NCBI GenBank assembly: GCA_036562495.1
Contig: DATCKA010000030.1
Location: 124,001-188,000 of the forward strand
Length of the DNA: 64,000 nt
Reading direction: 5' to 3'
From: Geochorda sp036562495
GTDB taxonomy: Bacteria > Bacillota > Limnochordia > Limnochordales > Geochordaceae
In this document: in pieces, positions 47,725 through 56,121 of the stretch
Layout of the letters: each line of letters begins with the position of its first letter
How positions within the stretch are numbered: the stretch's first letter is position 1
Position numbers and translations under genes: made by a program
Notes under the pieces: model-generated
What the model saw: the letters and a program-made list of their open reading frames with translations, nothing else
Told to the model about the DNA's origin: nothing
The model's database searches: none

Positions 47725-49185
47725 TCAGCCCAGGCTCACCCAGGCCAGTCTCGCGAGCCCTAGCAGCGGCTCCGGCCAGACCCCCAGGGCCACCAGGGTC
47801 ACCGCCGCGGCCACGACCGCCACGGCCAAGAGCCGCCGCCGGCCCCCACGCCCGGCCGCCGGGGATGCCGGCGCCGCCGTCTCCGGCGAGCGGCGCACGG
47901 CTCGCTCCACCAGCTTCAGGTAGGGATAGGCCAGGATGGCGGTGGAGGCCACCAGCATGAAGGCCAGCCACTGGGCCCCCTCGCGCACTGCCGTACCCAC
48001 CAGCAGCACCTTGCCGACGAAGCCGCCCGTCAGGGGCATGCCCACCAGCGCGAGCACAAAGGCCACCAGCGCCCACCCCGCCAGCGGATCCCGCCCGACC
48101 GCCCCCTCCAGGAGGTGGAGCGGATAGCGGGAGGCGGGGACAGGCTGAAGCAGGGCCACCGCAGCGAAGAGGCCCAGGTTGATGAGCGCGTAGCTGCCCA
48201 GGTAGAAGAGGGCCGCCTCGATCCCGGGCCGGGTCATGTGCGGCAGGGCGATGAGCAGGTAGCCCGCGTTGGCGATGCCGGAGTAGGCCATGAGCCGCCG
48301 CAACTCGGTCTGGCGCAGGGCGCCCAGGCTGCCGACGGCCATGCTGAGTGCGGCCAGCAGCCACAGCGGGCGCTGGGCCTGCTCGGGTGCAGCCAGCGCC
48401 ACCCGCAGCAGGGCGGCGAAGGCGGCCGCCTTGGTCGCCACCGACATGAAGGCGGTCACCCCCAGCCCCGCGCCCTCGTAGGCATCCGGCGCCCACAGGT
48501 GCAGCGGTGCCAGCGCCAGCTTGAAGGCGATCCCCACCAGCACCAGGACCAGGCCGCCCAGCCACAGGCGCTCGGCCCCGGGCATCACGCTGCCACGAGC
48601 GATGCCCTCGAGCGCCAGCTCGCCTGTGGCCGCAAAGACCAGCGCCATCCCAAACAACAGCAGCCCCGACGCCACCGAGCCCAGGAGCAGGTACTTGAAG
48701 GCCCCCTCCCGGGCCGCCGGCTCCCGCCGGTGGTAGCCCACCATGACGTAGAGCCCCAGCGACAGGAGTTCGAGCCCCAGGAAGAGCACGGGCAACGTCG
48801 TGGCCGATGCCAAGAGCCCCATGCCCGCCGTGACCAGCAACAACAGGGCCGAGAAGGCGGCCGGCTCGCCGGGGTCCAGGGCCGGCGCCGAGATGACGAG
48901 CGTCACCAGGGCCGCGACCAGCACGATCCCGTACGCCAGCCGGCCGATGCCGTCCTGTGCCAGCCGGGCGGCGCTCGAGGCCGGGTCGACGATGACCGCC
49001 GAGCCACCGATGGCCACGGCCAGGCCAGCCAGCACCAGCGCCGCCGCCGTCAGGCCCAGCACCCAGCCCGCTCGGCGGCCCGGTGGGGCCGCCAGCTCCA
49101 CCACCAGCACCGCCAGGGCGCCGGCGGCCAGGATCAGGGCCGGCATCGCGGTCGAGGGGAAGATCTGCCCGATGTCGAGTTGCAT
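47725..49185 (-). CDS. nuoN: NADH-quinone oxidoreductase subunit N
   Basis: Antiporter-like proton-pumping subunit of complex I, 486 residues and about 14 membrane helices. The conserved lysine helices are recognised in LFLGLELLSLGLYVMVGYHRRE (Glu in the first half), EGAFKYLLLGSVASGLLLFGM (Lys) and GIAFKLALAPLHLWAPDAYEG (central Lys). The downstream segments ELRRLMAYSGIANAGYLLI and LPLTGGFVGK-like MPLTGGFVGKVLLVG are also typical of NuoN. It starts one base after the nuoL stop, where nuoM would normally lie, and is the last gene of the operon. It is convergent with the DUF554 gene. Confidence 0.96.
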   Translation of the reverse strand: MQLDIGQIFPSTAMPALILAAGALAVLVVELAAPPGRRAGWVLGLTAAALVLAGLAVAIGGSAVIVDPASSAARLAQDGIGRLAYGIVLVAALVTLVISAPALDPGEPAAFSALLLLVTAGMGLLASATTLPVLFLGLELLSLGLYVMVGYHRREPAAREGAFKYLLLGSVASGLLLFGMALVFAATGELALEGIARGSVMPGAERLWLGGLVLVLVGIAFKLALAPLHLWAPDAYEGAGLGVTAFMSVATKAAAFAALLRVALAAPEQAQRPLWLLAALSMAVGSLGALRQTELRRLMAYSGIANAGYLLIALPHMTRPGIEAALFYLGSYALINLGLFAAVALLQPVPASRYPLHLLEGAVGRDPLAGWALVAFVLALVGMPLTGGFVGKVLLVGTAVREGAQWLAFMLVASTAILAYPYLKLVERAVRRSPETAAPASPAAGRGGRRRLLAVAVVAAAVTLVALGVWPEPLLGLARLAWVSLG

Positions 49186-49186
49186 G

Positions 49187-51154
49187 TCAGACCCCTGCCA
49201 CCACCCAGATGAGCAAGACGGCGGCAGTCGCCAGCACCACCAGCGTGTACCGGCGGACGAAGCCGCTCTGGAGCCCCTTCAACCACTCGCTGGCCTGGGC
49301 GGCCAGCAGGGCCACGCCGTGCACCGACTCGTCGATGCCCCCGGCCTCCACGTGTCGGCTCACCCAGCCCGCGAAGCGCAGGGCGGGTTCTACCAGCACG
49401 CGCCGGTAGGCATGGTCCACGTACAGCCCAGCGGCCCAGGCCGCCGCTACCCCGGCCGGGGCCGGGATCCGGGTGCGGGACGGCCCCGCCGCCCCGGCGT
49501 AGACGGCCAGTGCGGCCGCCGCTCCGACGGCGGCGGCGGCGAGAGGCGCCCACAGTACCCACGCCGGCAGCGAGCCCGCCGCGTGGCCGGCCGCCTCCAG
49601 CCCATCCCGGAAGCGACCGAAGAAGCCGTCCAGCACCGTGGCAGCCCATGCCGTGCGGCCGGGGATCCAGACCCACCCGCCTGCCGTCGCCAGCACCGCC
49701 AGCACCGCCACGGGTACGCCCATCGACCGCACCACCCACGCGGGCTCAGGGTGCCCGTGGCCGCCACCGTGCGAGGCGGCCACGACAGCCGGGCCGGGCG
49801 ACCCGCCGAAGATGAGCGCCAGCATCCGCACCGAGTAGAAGGCCGTCAGGGTCGCCGCCAGGATGCCGATGGCCCACAGCGCCACGTGCCCGTGGCTCCA
49901 GGCCGCCTCGAGGATGGCATCCTTGCTGTAGAAGCCCGAGAAGGGCGGGATCCCCATCATGGCCGCAGCTCCGACCAGGTAGGCGCCGAAGGCCAGGCGC
50001 ATGGTCCGCGCCAGCCCGCCCATGCGGGTCATGTCCTGCTCGCCGCCCAGTCGATGGATGACCAGGCCCGCCGCCAGGAAGAGCAGCGCCTTGAAGAACG
50101 CCTGCGTGAAGAAGTGGAAGACGCCCGCCGCCTCGGCGGCCACCCCCACCCCCAGCAGCATGTAGCCGATCTGGCTCATGGTGGAGTAGGCCAGCACCCG
50201 CTTGATGTCGGTCTGGCCGCAGGCCACCAAGGCTCCCATCAGGGCCGACAGCCCTCCGACCCACGCCACCGCCGCCTGCGCCACCGGCGCCGCCGCGTAC
50301 AGCGGGTACATGCGGGCCGTCAGGTAGACCCCGGCCGTCACCATGGTCGCCGCGTGGATCAGGGCGCTGACGGGCGTCGGGCCCGCCATGGCATCGGGCA
50401 GCCAGACGTGCAGCGGCAACTGCGCCGACTTGGCCGCTGCCCCCCACAAGAGCAACAGCCCCGCGGCGGTCAGCACCCCCGCGGGCACGTGCTCCAGGCG
50501 CTCGAAGAGGACGTAGTACTGCACGGTGCCCGTCTGGTTCCAGAGCAGGGCCGTCGCCAGCACCAGGCCCACCTCGCCCGAGAATGTGACCAGGAAGGCC
50601 TTGATGGCCGCCGCCCTGGCGTCCTCCCGCTGGTACCAGAAGCCGATGAGCAGGTACGAGGCCAGGCCTACGTTGGCCCATCCGGCGATGGTGCCGACGA
50701 GCCCGTCGCTCATCACCAGCAGGCTCATGGCGAAGATGAAGTAGTTGAGCTGGGCGAAGTAGCGGCGAAAGCCGGGATCGTCGGCCATGTAGCCCACCGA
50801 GTAGACGTGGATCAACAGGCCGACCCCTGTCACGATGAGCGCGAACCACAGCGACAGCCCGTCACCCAGCAGTCCCAGCTCGATGCCGGGCGCCTGCGGC
50901 CCACCGAACGACCACAGCCGGGTCGAGAGCCCGACGAAGGCCTCGCCCATGGCCTCCCGCCGGGCCAGATAGTCGAGCAGCGCCGCCACCGTCGACGCGA
51001 AGGCCACCCCGACCGCCGAGATGGCGATCCAAGCGACGGTCCGGGGATGCATGCGCCGCCCCGCGGCCGCCAGCACCAAAGCGCCCGCCAGGGGCACCCC
51101 GACCACCGCGGCCGGCCAGAGGCTCGCCACCATACCCTGGGGCTCTGTCACCAC
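49187..51154 (-). CDS. nuoL: NADH-quinone oxidoreductase subunit L
   Basis: Distal proton-pumping subunit of complex I, 655 residues. Typical segments are DGLSLWFALIVTGVGLLIHVYSVGYM, given in part, GWANVGLASYLLIGFWY (Glu-region equivalent with Asn/Gly), KAFLVTFSGEVGLVLA, AKSAQLPLHVWLPDAMAGPTPVSALIHAATMVTAG in part (central Lys and the PTPVSALIH loop) and MGIPPFSGFYSKDAIL. The last ~150 residues form the lateral helix and final membrane helix characteristic of NuoL rather than NuoM. It follows nuoK by 18 bases and is followed directly by nuoN. The conserved first-half Glu appears replaced in GWANVGL (usually GWExVGL). Confidence 0.95.
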   Translation of the reverse strand: MVTEPQGMVASLWPAAVVGVPLAGALVLAAAGRRMHPRTVAWIAISAVGVAFASTVAALLDYLARREAMGEAFVGLSTRLWSFGGPQAPGIELGLLGDGLSLWFALIVTGVGLLIHVYSVGYMADDPGFRRYFAQLNYFIFAMSLLVMSDGLVGTIAGWANVGLASYLLIGFWYQREDARAAAIKAFLVTFSGEVGLVLATALLWNQTGTVQYYVLFERLEHVPAGVLTAAGLLLLWGAAAKSAQLPLHVWLPDAMAGPTPVSALIHAATMVTAGVYLTARMYPLYAAAPVAQAAVAWVGGLSALMGALVACGQTDIKRVLAYSTMSQIGYMLLGVGVAAEAAGVFHFFTQAFFKALLFLAAGLVIHRLGGEQDMTRMGGLARTMRLAFGAYLVGAAAMMGIPPFSGFYSKDAILEAAWSHGHVALWAIGILAATLTAFYSVRMLALIFGGSPGPAVVAASHGGGHGHPEPAWVVRSMGVPVAVLAVLATAGGWVWIPGRTAWAATVLDGFFGRFRDGLEAAGHAAGSLPAWVLWAPLAAAAVGAAAALAVYAGAAGPSRTRIPAPAGVAAAWAAGLYVDHAYRRVLVEPALRFAGWVSRHVEAGGIDESVHGVALLAAQASEWLKGLQSGFVRRYTLVVLATAAVLLIWVVAGV

Positions 51155-51172
51155 GGTACCCGGTCGCCTCCC

Positions 51173-51484
51173 CTACCCCGCCAGATCGTGCACGTCGTCG
51201 ACGTCCACCCGCTCCCGCGGGCGGAAGATGATGACGACCAGGGCGAGCCCGATGGCCACCTCGGCGGCCGCCACCGTCATCGCCAGGAAGGTGAGGATAT
51301 GGCCGGACATGTCCAGCCACCAGCGGGCCGCGGCGACGAACGCCAGGCCCGCCGCGCTCCACATGATCTCGACCGACATCAGCATGGCCAGAGGCGAGCG
51401 CCGCAACAGGACGCCCATGGCCCCGATGCCGAACAGGAGGGCCGCCACCGCCAGGTAAGCCTCCAGCGTCGCACCGGGCATCAC
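51173..51484 (-). CDS. nuoK: NADH-quinone oxidoreductase subunit K
   Basis: Small membrane subunit with three helices, 103 residues. The conserved acidic residues are present: Glu in the MLMSVEIMWSAAGLAFVA helix and Glu in TVAAAEVAIGLALVVIIFR. The latter (AAxEVAIGLAL) is diagnostic for NuoK. Its start overlaps the nuoJ stop by the usual ATGA pattern. Confidence 0.96.
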   Translation of the reverse strand: MMPGATLEAYLAVAALLFGIGAMGVLLRRSPLAMLMSVEIMWSAAGLAFVAAARWWLDMSGHILTFLAMTVAAAEVAIGLALVVIIFRPRERVDVDDVHDLAG

Positions 51485-52134
51485 CTGGGCCTCACCCCCG
51501 TCGACTCACCCGAGGCCGTCACGGCCACACCGACCGGCTCCCGGACGCTGCCATCGGCCACGGCATCGACGGTGGCCGGCATCTCCCCGGTGCTCGACGG
51601 CAACCGGGTCTCGACCGTCTCCACCCGGCGACCCACCAGCACCATCACGCCCACCAGGGCCACCAGGAGTACCAGGCCCGCCAGCTCCAGCTCGAAGGGG
51701 AAGGCCGTCAGCAGCACCCGCCCGAAGGCCTCGACCCCGCCGAACCCCTCGGGCACCGGCCGCCACGACCCCGCCGCGCCTCCCATCGTGGCCGATGGCC
51801 CCGCCACGGTCATGACCAGCCCGGCCACCACCACCGCCGCCGTCGCGACCCCCGCGGGGAGCTGCCCCCAGAGGCGGTCCTCGGGCCCCTCGGTAGGCCG
51901 GTTGCGGGCGCTCAAGAGCGAGATGACGAAGAGGAAGAGCACCATCACCGCGCCCGCGTAGACGATGATCTGAGCCACCGCCATAAACTCGGCCTGCAGC
52001 GACAGGAACAGCGCCGACAGCCCCGCGAAGTTGGTCAGCATGGCCAGCACGCCGTGCACCGGCGTCCGGGCCGCCACCACGCCCAGGGCGCCGGCGATGG
52101 CCACCGTCGAGGCCGCGATGAAGAGGATGGTCAT
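51481..52134 (-). CDS. nuoJ: NADH-quinone oxidoreductase subunit J
   Basis: Membrane subunit with five helices, 217 residues. The key helix 3 sequence QIIVYAGAVMVLFLFVISLL contains the YAGAVMVLFLF motif with the pi-bulge tyrosine. An N-terminal NFAGLSALFLSLQAEFMAVAQ is also typical. The C-terminal ~45 residues after the last helix (VETVETRLPSS onward) form a soluble tail longer than in E. coli. It overlaps both nuoI and nuoK by a few bases. Confidence 0.95.
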   Translation of the reverse strand: MTILFIAASTVAIAGALGVVAARTPVHGVLAMLTNFAGLSALFLSLQAEFMAVAQIIVYAGAVMVLFLFVISLLSARNRPTEGPEDRLWGQLPAGVATAAVVVAGLVMTVAGPSATMGGAAGSWRPVPEGFGGVEAFGRVLLTAFPFELELAGLVLLVALVGVMVLVGRRVETVETRLPSSTGEMPATVDAVADGSVREPVGVAVTASGESTGVRPR

Positions 52135-52661
52135 GCCCTCTCACGCTCCCCTTCGGCGCGAGCCGGCTCACCCTCGCCCCGGCGGGTCACGCCGTGATAC
52201 GGCGGGTAGACACCTTCGGGGATGGCGAACGGGCTCGCCTCCGGCGAGACCAGCAGGTCCCGCCCGTAGACCAGAGCGTCCCGGGAGAAAGCCGCCAGCT
52301 CGAATTGCTGCGTCAGGTGCAGGGCGTCGGTCGGGCACGCCTCCTCGCAGAGCCCGCAGTAGATGCACCGCAACAGGTCGATCTCGTAGCGGAAGGCGTA
52401 GCGCTCGCCGGGAGAGTGGGGTTGGGCCGGGTCGTTCTCCGCCGCGTACACGGTGATGGCGTTGGCCGGGCAGGCGACCTGGCACAGCTCGCAGCCCACG
52501 CACATCTCCATGCCGTTGGCGTAGCGCCGCAGCTCGTGGCGGCCGCGAAAGCGCGGGCTGCGCACCCTGCGGCGATCCGGATAGGGCACCGTGTGCTTGC
52601 GCTCCCACAGCAAGCGCCAGGTGGTCCCCAGCCCCTTGAGGATCCCCTTGACCGCAGACAT
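52131..52661 (-). CDS. nuoI: NADH-quinone oxidoreductase subunit I
   Basis: Ferredoxin-like subunit carrying clusters N6a and N6b. Two complete 4Fe-4S motifs are visible: CVGCELCQVACPANAI and CIYCGLCEEACPTDAL. The 176 residues have the usual N-terminal amphipathic part RHELRRYANGMEMC and an acidic/charged C-terminal tail. The ATG at 52661 has GAGGG about 8 bases upstream; an in-frame ATG at 52697 overlapping the nuoH stop would add 12 polar residues and is a possible alternative. Confidence 0.97.
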   Translation of the reverse strand: MSAVKGILKGLGTTWRLLWERKHTVPYPDRRRVRSPRFRGRHELRRYANGMEMCVGCELCQVACPANAITVYAAENDPAQPHSPGERYAFRYEIDLLRCIYCGLCEEACPTDALHLTQQFELAAFSRDALVYGRDLLVSPEASPFAIPEGVYPPYHGVTRRGEGEPARAEGERERA

Positions 52662-52693
52662 CTCGCTCGGGCCCTCTTTCTTCTCTCGTCCTG

Positions 52694-53695
52694 TCATCCG
52701 ACCAGGGCGACCCACGTCGAGTAGGCCACCAGATTGGCCACGGCCAGCGGCAGCAGCACCTTCCAGCCGAGCGCCATCAGCTGGTCGTAGCGGAGTCGGG
52801 GCAGCGTGGCGCGCACCCAGATGAAGAAGAACAGCACCGCCGCCACCTTGAGCACGAACCACGCGACCGGCGGCAAGAAGCCCGGCCCCAGCCAGCCGCC
52901 CAGGTAGAAGAGGGTGATCAGGCTCGACTGGGTGATGAGGTGGATGTATTCGGAGATGAAGAACATGGCCATGCGCATCCCGCTGTACTCGGTGTGGTAG
53001 CCCGCCACCAGCTCGGTCTCGGCCTCGGGCAGGTCGAAGGGCGCCCGCGCCGACTCGGCCGCCGCGCAGATCAGGTACAGCACGAACCCCAGGGGCTGCA
53101 CGATGGCATAGGGCAGCGAGCGCTGGGCCTCGACGATGTCGGCCAGCCGCACCGATCCCGCCAGCACCAGCACCGACAGGATGTTGATGGCCATCGCGAC
53201 CTCGTAGCTGATGAGCTGCGCGCTGGAGCGCAGCCCGCCCAGGAGCGCGTACTTGCTCTGGGAGGCCCAGCCGCCCAGGGCCACCCCGTATACCGCCAGC
53301 GAGCCGAAGGCCAACGCCACCAGCACCCCGGCACCGGGATCGGCGATGCTAAGGGGGATGGTGTAGCCCGCCACCTCCAGCGGCGGCCCCACGGGGATGA
53401 CGGCATAGGCCGCCAGGGCCATGAAGAGGCTGATGACGGGAGCCGCCAGGTAGACGGTACGGTCGGCCTCTGCCGGGACGATGTCCTCCTTGAAGAGAGC
53501 CTTGACCCCGTCGGCCACGGGTTGCAGCAGCCCCCACGGCCCCACCCGGTTGGGCCCCACCCGAAACTGGAAGTAGCCGAGGATCTTGCGCTCGAAGAGC
53601 AGCAGGTAGGCGAAGCCGCCCAACAGCAGCAGCACCAGGATGAGCGACTTGATGGCGACGCCCGCCACCCACAGCAGCGACGAGAGAGCCGTCAT
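52694..53695 (-). CDS. nuoH: NADH-quinone oxidoreductase subunit H
   Basis: Membrane subunit forming the quinone chamber at the junction with the peripheral arm, 333 residues. Markers are LLFERKILGYFQFRVGPNRVGPWGLLQP (shown in family-typical order), the helix with ADGVKALFKEDIVPAEAD, the acidic loop ARAPFDLPEAETELVAGYHTEYSGM in part, and the C-terminal RATLPRLRYDQLMALGWK. The ATG at 53695 overlaps the nuoG stop. Confidence 0.97.
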   Translation of the reverse strand: MTALSSLLWVAGVAIKSLILVLLLLGGFAYLLLFERKILGYFQFRVGPNRVGPWGLLQPVADGVKALFKEDIVPAEADRTVYLAAPVISLFMALAAYAVIPVGPPLEVAGYTIPLSIADPGAGVLVALAFGSLAVYGVALGGWASQSKYALLGGLRSSAQLISYEVAMAINILSVLVLAGSVRLADIVEAQRSLPYAIVQPLGFVLYLICAAAESARAPFDLPEAETELVAGYHTEYSGMRMAMFFISEYIHLITQSSLITLFYLGGWLGPGFLPPVAWFVLKVAAVLFFFIWVRATLPRLRYDQLMALGWKVLLPLAVANLVAYSTWVALVG

Positions 53696-56121
53696 GACCG
53701 CTGCTCCACCACCTCGGCCCGCACCACGAGCGACGTCACCGCGGGGTGCGGGTCGTCCCACGCCGTCACCTGCGCGGCGCCACCCTGGGCCGCCGCCAGC
53801 GGCACGCCCGCCAGGCCCTCCGCCATCGCCGGGTCGATCCGCGCCGGCGCCCGGATGGCCCCGTGGGCGGTGCGCAGTTCGATCTCAGCCCCCGAGACGA
53901 CACCCAGCCGCTCGGCATCCGCGGGGTGCAGCCAGACGGCCAGCCGCTCCCGGTGCGGGGCGAAGGCGGGATCGAAGGCCACGGTGCCCCCGCCACCGTA
54001 CAGCCGCACCAGCGGCACCACCCGCAGCCCCACGTCCGGGGCGTCGGATGGGCGTGCCGCCTTGTCGGCCGCCGATGCCTGTCGCGCAGCCCCCCACAGC
54101 CGGCGAGCATCCCCGGCGCTCAGGGCGGCGACCCGGTCGCCCCAGGCGGGCCCCTCCTCGCGGCGCCCGTCGGCACGCACGCTCGCCAGCAGCGCGGCCA
54201 GGATCTCGCCGTCGGCCCGGCCCCGGCCGTCGGGGGGCAGGGCCGCCTCCAAGCGGTGCGTGACCCCGTCCAGGTCGACCAGCGTGCCCGCCCGCATGGC
54301 GGACGGCAGCGCCGGCAGCACCAGATCGGCCATGGTGGCCGTCGCCGTCACGAAGAGGTCCTGTACCACCACGAAGGGCGTCCGCTCCAGCGCCCGCTCC
54401 ACCAGGGAGCGGTCCGGGAAGGTCTCCAGCAGGTTGGCGCCCACCAGGTAGAGCACCTGGATGCCTCCGTCGGCGGCGCGGCGCAGGATCCCCGCGGTGT
54501 CGAGCCCGTCGGGCCCCGGCAGCACGCCCGCCGCCTCGGCCGCCCGGCTCTGCGCCTGATCGCCGGGCACCAGCACGTGCACCTCGGCACCCGCGGACTC
54601 CAGCGCCTGCGCCAGCTCCAGCACGGCCTCGCCTACCACGGCCGCCGTGCCGTCCCAGGCGCCCCGGCCATCCCAGAGCACGCAGGCCACCGCCCCCGGG
54701 GCCTCGGCCACCGCTCGCACCAACTCGGCCTTCCAGGCCCGCAGGGCGTCGGCCAGTCCGGCACCCACCGCCTGGCGGGTCTGCACCCGGCCTGGGTAGC
54801 GGGGGCGCACCGGCCCGGTGGCGTAGATTGCGGCGCCCGACTGCGCCGCCCGGCGCACCGCCAGATCCAGCACGGGGGCCTGCTCTACCAGGGGCTGTCC
54901 GACCAGCACCACCAGGCGCGCTCGCTCCAGCGCGTCGGCGCTGCCGGTGCGCCCCGAGGGCGACGCCAGCGAGGCGACGGCCTGATCCGAGACCCGGTGA
55001 TCGCGATGGGGGGTGCCCAGCGCGTCGGCCAGCTGGCGCAGCAGCCACGCCTCCTCGGCCATCAGCCGGCCACCGCCGACGATGGCGACGCTGCCGGGCC
55101 CGTGGGTGCGCACCGCCTCTTCGAGAGCCCGGCGCACCCGGTTCAGGGCTTCGTCCCACGACAGCGCCTGCTTGAGGGCACCTCGCCCGGCCAGCGGGCC
55201 GTCGGGACGGTGGGGCGAATGGAGATAGCGGTAGTCAAACCGCCCCCGGTCGCACAGCCACCCCATGCCCCTGAAGCCCGGGACCTCCTCTGCCGGCGTC
55301 CGGTAGGCCGCCATCATGCCGGGAGTGCCGAAGATGCGCTCCTCGGGGGCTCCCTGCGACACCACTCGCATCAGCTGCCCGTGACGGAAGTCGAGCCGCA
55401 CGGGGCAGTGCACCGAGCAGAGCGTGCAGTACGACGCCACCGGGCTCAGGTCCCACGGGCGAGCTCGGAAGCGGTAGACCCGTGAGGTGAGGGCGCCCAC
55501 CGGGCACAGCTCGATGGTGTTGCCGGTGAAGTAGTGGTCGTAAGGCTGGCCATCTGCGGTGGTGATGAGGGTGTCGATGGCCCGCTCGCTCACCACCAGC
55601 TTGGACTCGGCCGCCACCTCGTCGTCGAAGCGCACGCACCGGCGGCAGAGGATGCAGCGCTCCTCGTCCAGCACGATGAAGGGCCCGAGCTCGACCGCCT
55701 TGCGCCGCTTCACCTTGGCGTCGGCGAGGCGGCTGGTGGCGGGGCCGTACTTGAAGGTCAGGTCCTGGAGCTCGCACTCCCCGCCCTTGTCGCAGACCGG
55801 GCAGTCGAGGGGGTGGTTGATGAGCAAGAACTCCAGCACGGCCTGCTGCATCTGCCGGACCTCGGGGTCCCGGGTATCCACCACCATGCCGTCGGTCACC
55901 GGCGTGGTGCAGGCCGGCACCAGCTTGGGCATGCGCTCCACCTTGACCAGGCACATGCGGCAGACGCCGACCGGCTTGAGCTTGGGGTGGTAGCAGAAGA
56001 CCGGGATGTGCACCCCCGCTTGCCGGGCCGCCTCCACCAGCAGGGTCCCGGGCGCCACCTCGACGGTCCGGCCGTCGATGGTGACGGTCACGCGCGTCGG
56101 CTGACCATTGGCGCCGCTCAT
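53692..56121 (-). CDS. nuoG: NADH-quinone oxidoreductase subunit G
   Basis: Largest peripheral-arm subunit, 809 residues. N-terminal 2Fe-2S domain: CYHPKLKPVGVCRMCLVKV plus a later Cys in VPACTTPV (cluster N1b). Next come the His-Cys-rich N5 region HPLDCPVCDKGGECELQ and the N4 motif CILCRRCVRFDDEVA with ELCPVGALTS. The molybdopterin-oxidoreductase-like part follows. It starts with CTLCSVHCPVRLDF and a fourth Cys in GWLCDRGRFDY, so the optional cluster N7 appears to be retained, as in E. coli and Thermus. The C-terminal molybdopterin-like domain (from about residue 690) is complete. Start overlaps the nuoF stop. Confidence 0.96.
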   Translation of the reverse strand: MSGANGQPTRVTVTIDGRTVEVAPGTLLVEAARQAGVHIPVFCYHPKLKPVGVCRMCLVKVERMPKLVPACTTPVTDGMVVDTRDPEVRQMQQAVLEFLLINHPLDCPVCDKGGECELQDLTFKYGPATSRLADAKVKRRKAVELGPFIVLDEERCILCRRCVRFDDEVAAESKLVVSERAIDTLITTADGQPYDHYFTGNTIELCPVGALTSRVYRFRARPWDLSPVASYCTLCSVHCPVRLDFRHGQLMRVVSQGAPEERIFGTPGMMAAYRTPAEEVPGFRGMGWLCDRGRFDYRYLHSPHRPDGPLAGRGALKQALSWDEALNRVRRALEEAVRTHGPGSVAIVGGGRLMAEEAWLLRQLADALGTPHRDHRVSDQAVASLASPSGRTGSADALERARLVVLVGQPLVEQAPVLDLAVRRAAQSGAAIYATGPVRPRYPGRVQTRQAVGAGLADALRAWKAELVRAVAEAPGAVACVLWDGRGAWDGTAAVVGEAVLELAQALESAGAEVHVLVPGDQAQSRAAEAAGVLPGPDGLDTAGILRRAADGGIQVLYLVGANLLETFPDRSLVERALERTPFVVVQDLFVTATATMADLVLPALPSAMRAGTLVDLDGVTHRLEAALPPDGRGRADGEILAALLASVRADGRREEGPAWGDRVAALSAGDARRLWGAARQASAADKAARPSDAPDVGLRVVPLVRLYGGGGTVAFDPAFAPHRERLAVWLHPADAERLGVVSGAEIELRTAHGAIRAPARIDPAMAEGLAGVPLAAAQGGAAQVTAWDDPHPAVTSLVVRAEVVEQRS

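Noticed and set aside
48800..51961. 1053-residue plus-strand open frame
   Set aside because: Antisense to nuoN, nuoL, nuoK and nuoJ, whose own frames carry clear complex I motifs. The long openness is a GC effect.
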